NCBI GenBank assembly: GCA_965657645.1
Contig: CBFHOS010000006.1
Span: 21,713 to 85,712 of the forward strand
Direction of reading: 5' to 3'
Source: CBFHOS01 sp965657645
GTDB lineage: Bacteria; Pseudomonadota; Alphaproteobacteria; Puniceispirillales; Puniceispirillaceae
Length of the DNA: 64,000 bases
Shown: one piece after another, positions 8,757-17,693 of the stretch
Position numbering within the stretch: the first letter of the stretch is position 1
Layout: every line of letters starts with the position of its first letter
Program-made: the position numbers and the translations under genes
The notes under the pieces: generated by a model
Database searches by the model: none
What the model was told of the DNA's origin: nothing
What the model saw: the letters and a program-made list of their open reading frames with translations, nothing else

Positions 8757-9347
8757 ATGGAAATTGCCCCAAACACTGATCCTTTCGCCCTGTTCCAGAC
8801 ATGGTTTGACGAGGCGGTAGCCGCCGAGATTAACGATCCGGATGCAATGGCAATCGCCAGCGTGGACGAAAACGGCATGCCATCGGTTCGCATGGTGTTG
8901 TTAAAAGAATGGTCGCCAGACGGATTTGTATTTTACACCAATTACGAAAGCCGAAAGTCAGGCGAGTTGATGGCCACGGGCAAGGCGGCCTTTGTTATCC
9001 ATTGGAAGAGCCTGCGCCGGCAAGTGCGTGTAGTCGGTGCGGTGAGCAAGGCGAGCGCGGCCCAGTCCGACGCTTATTTTGCCTCACGCGGGCAAGGTAG
9101 CCGGATTGGCGCATGGGCATCAAAGCAATCACAACCGCTAGAGAGCCGGGCGGCATTGGCGGCAGAGGTCGAGGCCACGACAGCCAAATTTGGCGATGAA
9201 GTGCCGCGTCCGCCGCATTGGGGCGGGTTTGTGATTGATCCACAGGAAATCGAATTTTGGGCCGATGGCGAGCATCGTTTGCATGATCGTTTCCGCTTTA
9301 CCCTATCCGCCTCCGGTAACTGGGACATACAGCGGCTGAATCCATAG
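8757..9347 (+). CDS. pdxH: Pyridoxamine 5'-phosphate oxidase
   Basis: FMN enzyme that oxidises pyridoxine or pyridoxamine 5'-phosphate to pyridoxal 5'-phosphate. The 196 residues contain the flavin-binding P-S-V-R-M-V-L-L-K, the F-Y-T-N-Y-E-S-R-K-S segment, W-K-S-L-R-R-Q-V-R-V, and the ending R-L-N-P, all diagnostic for PdxH. The start is supported by GGAGA in front of the ATG. The cofactor made here is needed by the aminotransferase at 44.6 kb. It stands alone, with a structured stretch downstream. Confidence 0.94.
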   Translation: MEIAPNTDPFALFQTWFDEAVAAEINDPDAMAIASVDENGMPSVRMVLLKEWSPDGFVFYTNYESRKSGELMATGKAAFVIHWKSLRRQVRVVGAVSKASAAQSDAYFASRGQGSRIGAWASKQSQPLESRAALAAEVEATTAKFGDEVPRPPHWGGFVIDPQEIEFWADGEHRLHDRFRFTLSASGNWDIQRLNP

Positions 9348-9381
9348 ATTTCACAAAGTTCTCACCGATCCAGATTGTGCA

Positions 9382-9415
9382 AAGCACCCAACTGATTAGG
9401 TTGGTGATGGTGCTT
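9382..9415 (+). other. Stem-loop downstream of pdxH
   Basis: AAGCAC (9382-9387) pairs with GTGCTT (9410-9415), and directly inside it CCAAC pairs with GTTGG around a seven-base loop, with a five-base bulge on the 3' side. There is no T run after it, so it is not a standard terminator. It could still end pdxH transcription or fold in a leader of the next gene. A second inverted repeat, ACTCG-N14-CGAGT, lies at 9428-9451 and might be an operator. Confidence 0.4.
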
Positions 9416-9578
9416 ATTAAGGCGGCTACTCGGACGCGTACTGGTACGAGTATTGTCTATTTTGAGTAAAAAAAGTCGGATGGTAGACGCTTTTTAGGAA
9501 CCAATTGCCTATTGTAAAACCATAGTCAGGGCGTAGTGCGCGCCCGCTATTTGGAACTCGTGTTTTGGAGGAATGGAC

Positions 9579-12017
9579 ATGAAAACACACGCTCGTGTTG
9601 TTGTCATCGGCGGTGGTGTTGTTGGTGTTAGCACCCTTTATCATCTGGCGAAAAAGGGATGGTCCGATGTTGTGCTGGTAGAGCGCAAAGAGCTTACCTC
9701 GGGTTCAACATGGCATGCGGCTGGTTTGCTGCCATTGTTCAACATGTCCTATTCCGTTGGCCAGGTTCATAAATACTCGGTCAAATTCTATCAGGAGCTA
9801 CAGGAAGAAACCGGCATGAATGTCGGGTTTCGTAATGTGTCGAATATCCGATTGGCGGGAACCCAAGACCGGATGGATGAATATCGGCAATATGCCGGTG
9901 TCGCTAGCACCATCGGGGTAAAGGTTAATTTTCTCACCCCTGAACAGGTCAAGGAAGTGTGGCCAATGTGCGATACGACCGGCATCGTTGGCGCCATTCA
10001 ACATCCGGATGATGGCTATATCCAGCCAGCAGACCTGACCCAAGCGCTGGCCCGCGGTGCACGTGATCGCGGCGCCGAAATCTACCGCAATACAACTGTC
10101 ACCGCGATTGAGCGCACTGATGATGATATGTGGAAAGTGGTCACTGACAAGGGCGAGATCACCTGTGAGCATGTTGTTAGCGCCACCGGTAACTTTGCCC
10201 GCAAGACTGGTCAAATGGTTGGTTTGAACATTCCTGTTATTCCGGTTGAACATCAATATATCGTGACCGAAGCGCATGAGGACATCAAAGCACGCCATGC
10301 CGAGGGCAAGCCTGAAATGGGCGTTCTGCGCGACTCAGATGGCCAATGGTACATGCGTGAAGAGGCCGGCGGTCTTATTCTGGGGCCGTATGAAAAGGGC
10401 GCACCAGCCTGTTATGTTGATGGCCCTAGCGATGATTCTGAATATGAATTGTTCCAAGAAGATTTAGAACGTCTTGAACCGCATATCGAAAGTGCGATGG
10501 CGCGGGTGCCTGCCTTTGGTGAGGTTGGTGTTAAAAAGGTTTATAATGGCGCTATCGCCTATACGCCTGATGGCAATCCGATTATTGGTCCGGCATGGGA
10601 TCTGCCCAATTTCTGGCTGAATGAGGGCCATAGCTTTGGCATTACCGCCGCCGGTGGTGCCGGTTGGCAATTGGCAGAATGGATTGTCGAAGGTGAGCCA
10701 ACGATTGATATGCTGGGCGTTGACCCTCGGCGTTATGGCAGTTACGCGACTGAATCCTATCTGGTTGTGAAAAACGAAGAAGCCTATGAAAACGTCTTTG
10801 TGACGCATTACCCAGATGAAGAACGCGGCGCCGCACGGCCTTTGCGCACGGCACCTTGTTATGACCGGCTAAAGGATCTGGGCGCGGTGTTTGGCCAAAA
10901 ATTTGGCTGGGAACGTGCAAACTGGTTTGCCCCAGAGGGGGTTGCCCAAGAAGACCATTGGTCGTTCCGGCGTTCAAACTGGTTTGAGCATATTGGCAAT
11001 GAAGTCAAAAATGTTCAGGAAAATGCTGGTGTTCTCGACATGACCGCCTTTGCTAAATGCAGGGTTTCCGGTCCGGGCGCCGAGGCTTTCCTCGATTATC
11101 TGGTGGCCAATAAAATGCCAAAGAAAATCGGCCGTGTTGCGTTGTCTCATGCCTTGACCGAACGTGGCGGCGTGCATAGTGAATTCACCATCCAGCGCGA
11201 GTCTGCCGATAGTTTCTATCTGGTATCGGCAGGTGCTAGCCAGCGGCTCGATCACGATTGGATCAAGAAACATATGCCAAAGGATGGTTCGGTTCGGTTT
11301 GATAACCTTACTAATTCGGTGGGTGTTCTGGTGCTGGCGGGACCGAAGTCTCGCGATATTCTGGAAAAAATCACCCGCGCTGATCTCAGCAATGCGGCAT
11401 TCCCGTGGCTATCGAGCAAGCTCATTGATGTGAAGCTGGCTCCTGTAATGGCGTTCCGCATGAACTTTGTCGGCGAGCTTGGCTGGGAATTGCACCATCC
11501 GATTGAATATCAAAACCATATTTTCGATGCGTTGATGGAGGCTGGTGCTGAATTTGGTATCAAGCCGTTCGGTATTAGGGCAATGGACGCGATGCGTCTT
11601 GAAAAATCCTATCGTCTCGTTGGTACGGAATTGTCGATTGAATATGCGGCGCTGGAATCAGGGCTTGATCGGTTCGTGCATCTGAATAAGGGCGATTTCA
11701 AAGGCTGTCAGAAACTAGGTGAATGGCAGGCCAATGGATTTGCCAATACGCTGGTCACGCTAGAGGTTCACGATACGAGTGACGCAGACGCCATTGGTGG
11801 GAACCCGATCATGACAGCAGATGGCACAGTTGTCGGCCGTGCAACGAGCGGCGGATTTGGCTTTAGGATCAATAAATCTCTGGCCCTTGCCATGGTCCAG
11901 CCGGAATTTGCGGCGACAGGTACTAAACTGACGATTGATATTCTAGACCAGCGCCTAAACGCCACGGTAATTGAAGAGTCCCCTTATGATCCAGCGAATG
12001 AACGCCTGCGCGCTTAA
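9579..12017 (+). CDS. Dimethylglycine/sarcosine dehydrogenase-like flavoprotein with folate-binding GcvT domain
   Basis: The 812-residue protein has an N-terminal FAD oxidoreductase domain (V-V-V-I-G-G-G-V-V-G-V-S near residue 10) and a linker domain. The C-terminal aminomethyltransferase (GcvT) domain runs from about residue 460, with M-N-F-V-G-E-L-G-W-E-L. G-S-T-W-H-A-A-G-L near residue 50 is the site where family members attach FAD covalently to histidine. Known relatives oxidatively demethylate dimethylglycine or sarcosine and pass formaldehyde to tetrahydrofolate. GGAGG at 9567-9571 fits the ATG at 9579, not the one at 9573. An MttB-family gene follows after 34 bases, probably in the same operon. 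The exact substrate is not determined. Confidence 0.85.
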   Translation: MKTHARVVVIGGGVVGVSTLYHLAKKGWSDVVLVERKELTSGSTWHAAGLLPLFNMSYSVGQVHKYSVKFYQELQEETGMNVGFRNVSNIRLAGTQDRMDEYRQYAGVASTIGVKVNFLTPEQVKEVWPMCDTTGIVGAIQHPDDGYIQPADLTQALARGARDRGAEIYRNTTVTAIERTDDDMWKVVTDKGEITCEHVVSATGNFARKTGQMVGLNIPVIPVEHQYIVTEAHEDIKARHAEGKPEMGVLRDSDGQWYMREEAGGLILGPYEKGAPACYVDGPSDDSEYELFQEDLERLEPHIESAMARVPAFGEVGVKKVYNGAIAYTPDGNPIIGPAWDLPNFWLNEGHSFGITAAGGAGWQLAEWIVEGEPTIDMLGVDPRRYGSYATESYLVVKNEEAYENVFVTHYPDEERGAARPLRTAPCYDRLKDLGAVFGQKFGWERANWFAPEGVAQEDHWSFRRSNWFEHIGNEVKNVQENAGVLDMTAFAKCRVSGPGAEAFLDYLVANKMPKKIGRVALSHALTERGGVHSEFTIQRESADSFYLVSAGASQRLDHDWIKKHMPKDGSVRFDNLTNSVGVLVLAGPKSRDILEKITRADLSNAAFPWLSSKLIDVKLAPVMAFRMNFVGELGWELHHPIEYQNHIFDALMEAGAEFGIKPFGIRAMDAMRLEKSYRLVGTELSIEYAALESGLDRFVHLNKGDFKGCQKLGEWQANGFANTLVTLEVHDTSDADAIGGNPIMTADGTVVGRATSGGFGFRINKSLALAMVQPEFAATGTKLTIDILDQRLNATVIEESPYDPANERLRA

Positions 12018-12051
12018 TTCGTTGTCTCATCAGGTTTGAAAGGGAAATAAG

Positions 12052-13602
12052 ATGTCTGATACAGTTGCACCTGAAGGCCGCTCACGGCGCGGAGGTGGTC
12101 GCAATGCGCGTCGCCAATTGCGCGAGAATGCGTCGGTCCTATCATCGCCGTTCATTACCCGCAACATCCCCCCTGTCGATATTCTGAGCGAAGAAGCCAC
12201 CGAGATTATCGAAAATAATGCCGAAACCATTCTTGAAGAGATCGGTATTGATTTCAGAGATGATGCCGAGGCGCTCGATATTCTGCGTAATGTCGGCTGT
12301 GACATCAAAGGCGAGCGTGTGCATTTCCCGCGTGGATTGGCCCGCCAGCTTTGCGCCACCGCGCCGTCCAGCTTTACCCAGCATGCCCGCAATCCCGCAC
12401 GTTCAGTTGAAATTGGCGGCAACAAGACCGTCTTTGCACCGGTTTATGGCCCGCCATTTGTCCGTGATCTAGAGGGTGAACGCCGCTATGCGACGATGGA
12501 AGATTTCCGGAATTTCGTAAAACTTGTCTATATGCATCCGGGCTTTCATCATTCTGGCGGTACAATTTGTGAACCGGTAGACCTGCCCATCACCAAACGC
12601 CATCTTGAGATGATCTATGCGCATCAAAGCCTGTCCGACAAGCCCTATATGGGATCAGTGACCGCGCCTAGCCGTGCCCAAGATACAGTTGATATGTCAA
12701 AAATCCTGTTTGGTGAGGAATTTGTTGCGAACAACACCGTTACCACCAGCTTGATTAACGCCAATTCGCCGATGACATGGGATGATACCATGCTCGGCGC
12801 CCTAAAAGTCTACGCCCGCAATAATCAGGCGGTGATCACCGCACCGTTCATTCTTGCCGGTGCGATGTCGCCTGTTTCGGTTGCCGGTACTCTTGCCCAA
12901 ACGCTGGCTGAGGCGATGTCGGGCATTGCCTTTACCCAAGCGGTCAATCCCGGCGCACCGGTGATTTTCGGTAGTTTTGCCAGCTCTATGTCGATGCAGA
13001 CAGGGGCGCCAACCTTTGGCACGCCAGAACCGGCAAAGGTTCTGTATGGATGTGCCAAGCTAGCACGGCGGCTTAATGTGCCATTCCGCTCTGGTGGGGC
13101 ATTGACCGGATCGAAGACGGCTGATGCACAGGCGGCATACGAATCCTCACATACAATTCTGCCAACGGTTATGGGCGGGGTGAATTTTGTTCTGCATGCG
13201 GCGGGTTGGATGGAAGGCGGCTTGGTGTCTGACTATGCCAAGCTGTTGCTCGATGCCGATCAATTGACAATGATGCAAAGCCTCGTTGATGGCATTGATG
13301 TTAGTGATAATGGCCAAGCAATGGACGCCTTGCGCGAAACCGGCCCGGGTCAGCATTTCCTCGGGTCAAGCCATACCCAAGCGAACTTTGAAAACGCGTT
13401 CTGGCGCTCTGAATTGGCCGATAACACGACCTATGAACAATGGTCGTCAGAAGGCTGTGTTGAGAGTAATGAACGCGCCCGCAAGCGTGTGATCGAAATG
13501 CTGGCCGCTTATGAGGCACCTGCACTAGATCAGAGTATAGACGAAGCTTTACGCGCATTCATTGCCAAGCGGATGGAAGAGCTACCAGATAGCGATTTTT
13601 AA
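12052..13602 (+). CDS. Trimethylamine methyltransferase (MttB) superfamily protein, non-pyrrolysine type
   Basis: The 516-residue product has MttB-family features such as L-S-E-E-A-T-E-I-I-E-N-N-A at the start and the middle region S-G-G-T-I-C-E-P-V-D. The frame has no internal TAG, so it is not the pyrrolysine-containing trimethylamine enzyme. It belongs with the MtgB-like group, members of which demethylate glycine betaine or other quaternary amines onto a corrinoid protein in anaerobes. No corrinoid protein or reactivase gene is nearby. Its position directly behind a dimethylglycine dehydrogenase-like gene suggests a role in betaine-type demethylation. An R/G-rich N-terminal extension (about residues 5-25) is unusual. 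Confidence 0.8.
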   Translation: MSDTVAPEGRSRRGGGRNARRQLRENASVLSSPFITRNIPPVDILSEEATEIIENNAETILEEIGIDFRDDAEALDILRNVGCDIKGERVHFPRGLARQLCATAPSSFTQHARNPARSVEIGGNKTVFAPVYGPPFVRDLEGERRYATMEDFRNFVKLVYMHPGFHHSGGTICEPVDLPITKRHLEMIYAHQSLSDKPYMGSVTAPSRAQDTVDMSKILFGEEFVANNTVTTSLINANSPMTWDDTMLGALKVYARNNQAVITAPFILAGAMSPVSVAGTLAQTLAEAMSGIAFTQAVNPGAPVIFGSFASSMSMQTGAPTFGTPEPAKVLYGCAKLARRLNVPFRSGGALTGSKTADAQAAYESSHTILPTVMGGVNFVLHAAGWMEGGLVSDYAKLLLDADQLTMMQSLVDGIDVSDNGQAMDALRETGPGQHFLGSSHTQANFENAFWRSELADNTTYEQWSSEGCVESNERARKRVIEMLAAYEAPALDQSIDEALRAFIAKRMEELPDSDF

Positions 13603-13649
13603 TGACGCCCGACAGACTCTAACCGGCTTTAAGAGGCTCTAACCCAAAT

Positions 13650-14261
13650 CTAGCCTTTGAATTCAAAGCCATATTCGATGGCTGCATCTTGCAACCAATC
13701 GAGTACATAAGGCGCAAAGCTCGTCCGGCAGATCATGGTAAAGCGATCATCATCCATCGCAATTAATGTGACGCCCGCATGCGATAATGCTGTCTGGGCG
13801 CAATCACCAATGCCAAAGCTTCGGGGGTGCAGATCCAGCGCGCAACCCTTTGCCAACACTTGGCGAAGCGCGGGCCCACTAAGCTGGAGAGCGCATAATC
13901 CATCAGTCACAACAGTAAGCGAGAAATGTTGCTCACCAAGATCATTGCGGATTGTCCGGTGAAGGTCATCCTCGCGTCCGGCCTCGCATAACAGCAAGAA
14001 TTCGTCCGGTCCCAGCCAGACGATATGACGGGCGCCCGCCGAAACAACACGGTTCGGCTCAGGCGGGAAATCACATCCAGTATTGGCCTTTAACGCCGGT
14101 GCCATTGATGCCCCACCGCGGATGTTGATCTTGCCAAGTTCGGCAATCTCACGAACAACCAATCCGGTTGGGCCACCATCTGGGTTGGCCGATGAATAGG
14201 GCGCGCGGCCACTAAGAGACGTTTGGCCCGAAAGCATCGAGCTTTGCTGTGCATTAGCCAT
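13650..14261 (-). CDS. soxG: Sarcosine oxidase gamma subunit
   Basis: The 203-residue product is the smallest-homology subunit of heterotetrameric sarcosine oxidase, distantly GcvT-like, with the family pattern I-V-W-L-G-P-D-E-F-L-L-L. The complex oxidises sarcosine to glycine and passes the methyl carbon to tetrahydrofolate. The frame is open to 14303, but AGGGAGA in front of the ATG at 14261 decides the start. That ATG overlaps the last eight bases of soxA. It is the final gene of soxB-soxD-soxA-soxG. It converges with the MttB-family gene, with 47 bases between their stops. Confidence 0.88.
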   Translation of the reverse strand: MANAQQSSMLSGQTSLSGRAPYSSANPDGGPTGLVVREIAELGKINIRGGASMAPALKANTGCDFPPEPNRVVSAGARHIVWLGPDEFLLLCEAGREDDLHRTIRNDLGEQHFSLTVVTDGLCALQLSGPALRQVLAKGCALDLHPRSFGIGDCAQTALSHAGVTLIAMDDDRFTMICRTSFAPYVLDWLQDAAIEYGFEFKG

Positions 14262-17200
14262 TAATACGATCTCCCTTTGGATCGAAAAATACCGGATCGA
14301 CAATTTCTGCCTCGATCACATCACCATCCAGCATTGGTAAATAAACGGTCTGGCCCATCATTGCATGGCCTCCCTTTAACATCGCCATGGCAATCGAGCC
14401 GCCGACATTTGGCGAATAATAAGACGATGTTACCTGTCCCAGCATCTCCATTGGCATTGGCTGGTTGGGGTCCAGAACGGCATGCGCGCCTTCTGGGATC
14501 ACCCGCTGGCGGTCTTTGGTGCGCAGTCCGACCAATTGTTTGCGGTTGGTGAGGGCCATGGATTCGCGGGCCAAAGCACGCTTGCCAATAAAGTCTGGTT
14601 TCACCTTTGAGACAATCCAGTCCATGTTCAAATCTTGCGGCGTTACCGAACCGTCAGTTTCCTGACCAACAATGATAAAGCCCTTTTCCGCCCGCAGAAC
14701 GTGCATGGCCTCGGTGCCATAAGGGGTGATGCCATAGTCTTTGCCAGCCTTCATCAACTGGGTCCATAGCGCCAGACCGTGACGCGCCTTTACGTTGATT
14801 TCGTAGGATAGCTCACCGGTAAATGAAATCCGGAAAATGCGCACTGGCAGACCAGAAACATGGCCTTCCTTCATCGACATAAAGCCAAAGCTGGCCGCGT
14901 CGAGATCAATGTCACATCCAGCCGCTTGCAGGATTTTCGCCGCATTTGGACCAGACAATGTTGCCACTGCCCATTCTTCTGTTACCGAGGTGAAATAAAC
15001 CTCTAGCTCAGGCCATTCGGTTTGTGACCATTCTTCCAGCCAATCAAGCACACCAGCCGCGCCGCCAGTGGTAGTGGTCATATGGTAGTGGTTTTCGCCA
15101 AGGCGGGTTGTCACACCATCATCCATGACCATGCCATCATCCTTTAGCATCAGGCCGTAACGGCATTTGCCAATGCCCAGCTTGAGCCAGCTATTGGTAT
15201 AGACACGGTTCAGAAACTCTGCGGCATCGGGGCCTTGGATATCAATCTTGCCGAGGGTGGAGGCATCGAGCAGCCCGGCTGTTGTGCGCGCCGCCAAAAC
15301 CTCGCGGTTAACCGCCTCGGCCATGGTCTCGCCGTCCTTTGGATAATACCAAGCCCGCATCCATTGGCCGACATGTTCAAAGGTGGCACCATTTTCCCGG
15401 TGCCAATTATCCATCCGCGTAAGGCGTGTTGGATCGAACAAATTACCAATATCACGACCGGCAATGGCGCCAAAGTTTGACGGGGTATAAGGCATCCGGA
15501 AGGTGGTTGTGCCAACGTCTGGAATTTCCGCACCCAATGCCTCGGCCAGAATTGCCAATCCATTGATGTTAGAGGTTTTGCCCTGATCGGTCGCCATGCC
15601 CAAAGTGGTATAGCGTTTTAGATGCTCAACAGACTGATAGCCTTCACGTGCGGCGAGGCTAACGTCTGATGCGGTCACATCATTCTGGAAATCGACAAAT
15701 GCCTTTGGTCCTTTGCCACCATCATAACCATTGGTGATTTTCCATGCTGGCTGGGGACGCCAATTCTGTTTTGGCGAAGTGACCTCAGGCAGGCTGGCAT
15801 CTTCAACCGGAAAACCACTGGCCTTTGCCGCTTTGCTACCCGCTTGCATGCCCTCACGAAGGGCGACTGCCGGATCAAAGCTACCATTGCCAGCACCGGC
15901 GTTGAAACAAGCCTCATGGGTTGTACTTGGCTTGAAGCATAATTTGTTCTCGTCCCAGCTAAGCTTGCCGCGTGCCTGTGAATGGAGATGGACCGCTGGG
16001 GTCAAGCCACCAGACATTGCAATCAAATCGCAATCCATATGGATCGGGTCATCAAGGATCTGGCTTGCGCTCTCATTTACCGGTGCGATCTCGACGCGGG
16101 CCACGCGGTGACCACCAAAGGCACTAATGACCGCATGGCCTGCCATGATCGTAATGCCAGCTTCTTTAACCGCCGTAACCAACGGGCCTTTCAAGGTCTT
16201 GCGCACATCCACAACCACAACATTCGCACCGCCCTGATGCAAGGCCAATGCGGTACGATAGGCATCATCATTATTGGTAAAGACGATTGTGCGATTGCCC
16301 GGCACAACGCCGTAACGGTTCACATATGTACGCACAGCCCCAGACAGCATGACGCCCGGTAAATCATTGCCGCCAAAAACCAATGGACGTTCATGCGCAC
16401 CTTGGGCCAAGACAACTTGCTTTGCCCGTACTTTCCACATGCGCTGGCGCGGTAGATGCGCCGGACGAGACGGCAGATGGTCGGTAACGCGCTCGTTCAA
16501 CGTGAGGTAGTTTGAGTCCATGTAGCCAAACACGGTTGTGCGCGGCAACAATGTCACCTCTGGCATGCTGGCCAATTCGGCCATCGCCGTGGCCACCCAT
16601 TTATCGGCTGGTTGGCCATCAATAAGCGTATCGGTTTCGCCAAGCACCCAGCCGCCAAATTCATTTTGCTCATCCGCAAAAATCACCCGCGCGCCGCTCT
16701 TGCCTGCTTGCAACGCCGCCATGATGCCAGCAATGCCGCCGCCTGCAATCAATATGTCACAATGCGCGTTTAATTTTTCATAGCGGTCAGGATCATTCGG
16801 GTCATCCGCAACCCGGCCCAAACCGGCGGCATTGCGGATCACATGCTCGTATGTCATCCAGAGCGAGGCTGGCCACATAAAGGTTTTGTAATAAAATCCG
16901 GCAGGGAAAAACCGCCCCAACACCGAATTGACCGCGCCAACATCAAATTTGAGCGATGGCACACGGTTTTGACTTTCGGCATAGAGGCCATCAAAAATCT
17001 CGATCTGTGTGGCCCGCAAATTAGGTTCCGCATAGGCGCCTTTGCCCAGCCGGATCAGCGCATTAGGCTCTTCTGATCCGGCGGCAAGAATACCGCGTGG
17101 ACGATGGTATTTGAACGAACGGCCAACCAGATGAACATCATTCGCCAATAATGCAGAGGCCAGCGTGTCACCCTCATAACCCTGATATTCGCGGCCATCA

Positions 17201-17292
17201 AAGGTGAATGTAACGCGCTTGTTACGGTTAATGCGGCCGCCGTTTTGGCTACGCGCAATCTGCTGTGATGTGCGTTTGAAAATGCTAACCAT
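14254..17292 (-). CDS. soxA: Sarcosine oxidase alpha subunit
   Basis: The 1012-residue product matches the usual alpha subunit length. An N-terminal ferredoxin-like fold is followed by a dinucleotide-binding domain, with I-L-I-A-G-G-G-I-A-G near residue 183 for NAD. A C-terminal GcvT domain (from about residue 620) binds tetrahydrofolate. The subunit carries noncovalent FAD and NAD and receives the iminium product from the beta subunit by channelling. Its ATG shares one base with the soxD stop (TAATG), and its end overlaps soxG by eight bases. The tight overlaps support one cotranscribed operon. Confidence 0.95.
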   Translation of the reverse strand: MVSIFKRTSQQIARSQNGGRINRNKRVTFTFDGREYQGYEGDTLASALLANDVHLVGRSFKYHRPRGILAAGSEEPNALIRLGKGAYAEPNLRATQIEIFDGLYAESQNRVPSLKFDVGAVNSVLGRFFPAGFYYKTFMWPASLWMTYEHVIRNAAGLGRVADDPNDPDRYEKLNAHCDILIAGGGIAGIMAALQAGKSGARVIFADEQNEFGGWVLGETDTLIDGQPADKWVATAMAELASMPEVTLLPRTTVFGYMDSNYLTLNERVTDHLPSRPAHLPRQRMWKVRAKQVVLAQGAHERPLVFGGNDLPGVMLSGAVRTYVNRYGVVPGNRTIVFTNNDDAYRTALALHQGGANVVVVDVRKTLKGPLVTAVKEAGITIMAGHAVISAFGGHRVARVEIAPVNESASQILDDPIHMDCDLIAMSGGLTPAVHLHSQARGKLSWDENKLCFKPSTTHEACFNAGAGNGSFDPAVALREGMQAGSKAAKASGFPVEDASLPEVTSPKQNWRPQPAWKITNGYDGGKGPKAFVDFQNDVTASDVSLAAREGYQSVEHLKRYTTLGMATDQGKTSNINGLAILAEALGAEIPDVGTTTFRMPYTPSNFGAIAGRDIGNLFDPTRLTRMDNWHRENGATFEHVGQWMRAWYYPKDGETMAEAVNREVLAARTTAGLLDASTLGKIDIQGPDAAEFLNRVYTNSWLKLGIGKCRYGLMLKDDGMVMDDGVTTRLGENHYHMTTTTGGAAGVLDWLEEWSQTEWPELEVYFTSVTEEWAVATLSGPNAAKILQAAGCDIDLDAASFGFMSMKEGHVSGLPVRIFRISFTGELSYEINVKARHGLALWTQLMKAGKDYGITPYGTEAMHVLRAEKGFIIVGQETDGSVTPQDLNMDWIVSKVKPDFIGKRALARESMALTNRKQLVGLRTKDRQRVIPEGAHAVLDPNQPMPMEMLGQVTSSYYSPNVGGSIAMAMLKGGHAMMGQTVYLPMLDGDVIEAEIVDPVFFDPKGDRING

Positions 17293-17645
17293 TATTTTGC
17301 TCCGCCCGGCTTGGCTGCGGCCTCGGCCGGTGTGGCGCGGCGCCAGCTATCGGTATAGGCGGCTTTGCCTGCTTTGGATTTTGGTGTCTTGCCCATTGGA
17401 TAAATTTCGACAATCTCATGTGTGACCGTATCGCGCGCCACATTGAACCAACGGCGGCAACCGGTGGTGTGCCGCCAGCGTTCTAGAAATAATCCCTTGG
17501 GATTGTCACGCAGGAACAAGTAATCGGCAAATTCAGCGTCGCTCAGGCTGTTTTGGGCGAGAGGGCGGGCGATGTGTGCCTCGCCGCCGCACGCAAATTC
17601 ACTTTCCTCACGAGGGCCGCAATGGGGGCAATTAATAATCAACAT
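17292..17645 (-). CDS. soxD: Sarcosine oxidase delta subunit
   Basis: The 117-residue product has C-P-H-C at residues 6-9, histidine 59 and cysteine 63, the four zinc ligands of this subunit. The R-E-E-S-E-F family segment and R-W-R-H-T-x-G-C-R-R-W-F-N are also present. It is a small structural subunit in the tetramer. It lies between soxB (48 bases upstream) and soxA (one-base overlap). A short alanine-, lysine- and proline-rich tail ends the protein. Confidence 0.94.
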   Translation of the reverse strand: MLIINCPHCGPREESEFACGGEAHIARPLAQNSLSDAEFADYLFLRDNPKGLFLERWRHTTGCRRWFNVARDTVTHEIVEIYPMGKTPKSKAGKAAYTDSWRRATPAEAAAKPGGAK

Positions 17646-17693
17646 AATCTTGTCTCCTTACGCTAGCTGGTTTGCTAGCTGGGCGCGGGCGAA

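Noticed and set aside
12052..13602. Pyrrolysine codon in the MttB-family gene
   Set aside because: No in-frame TAG exists over the full family length.
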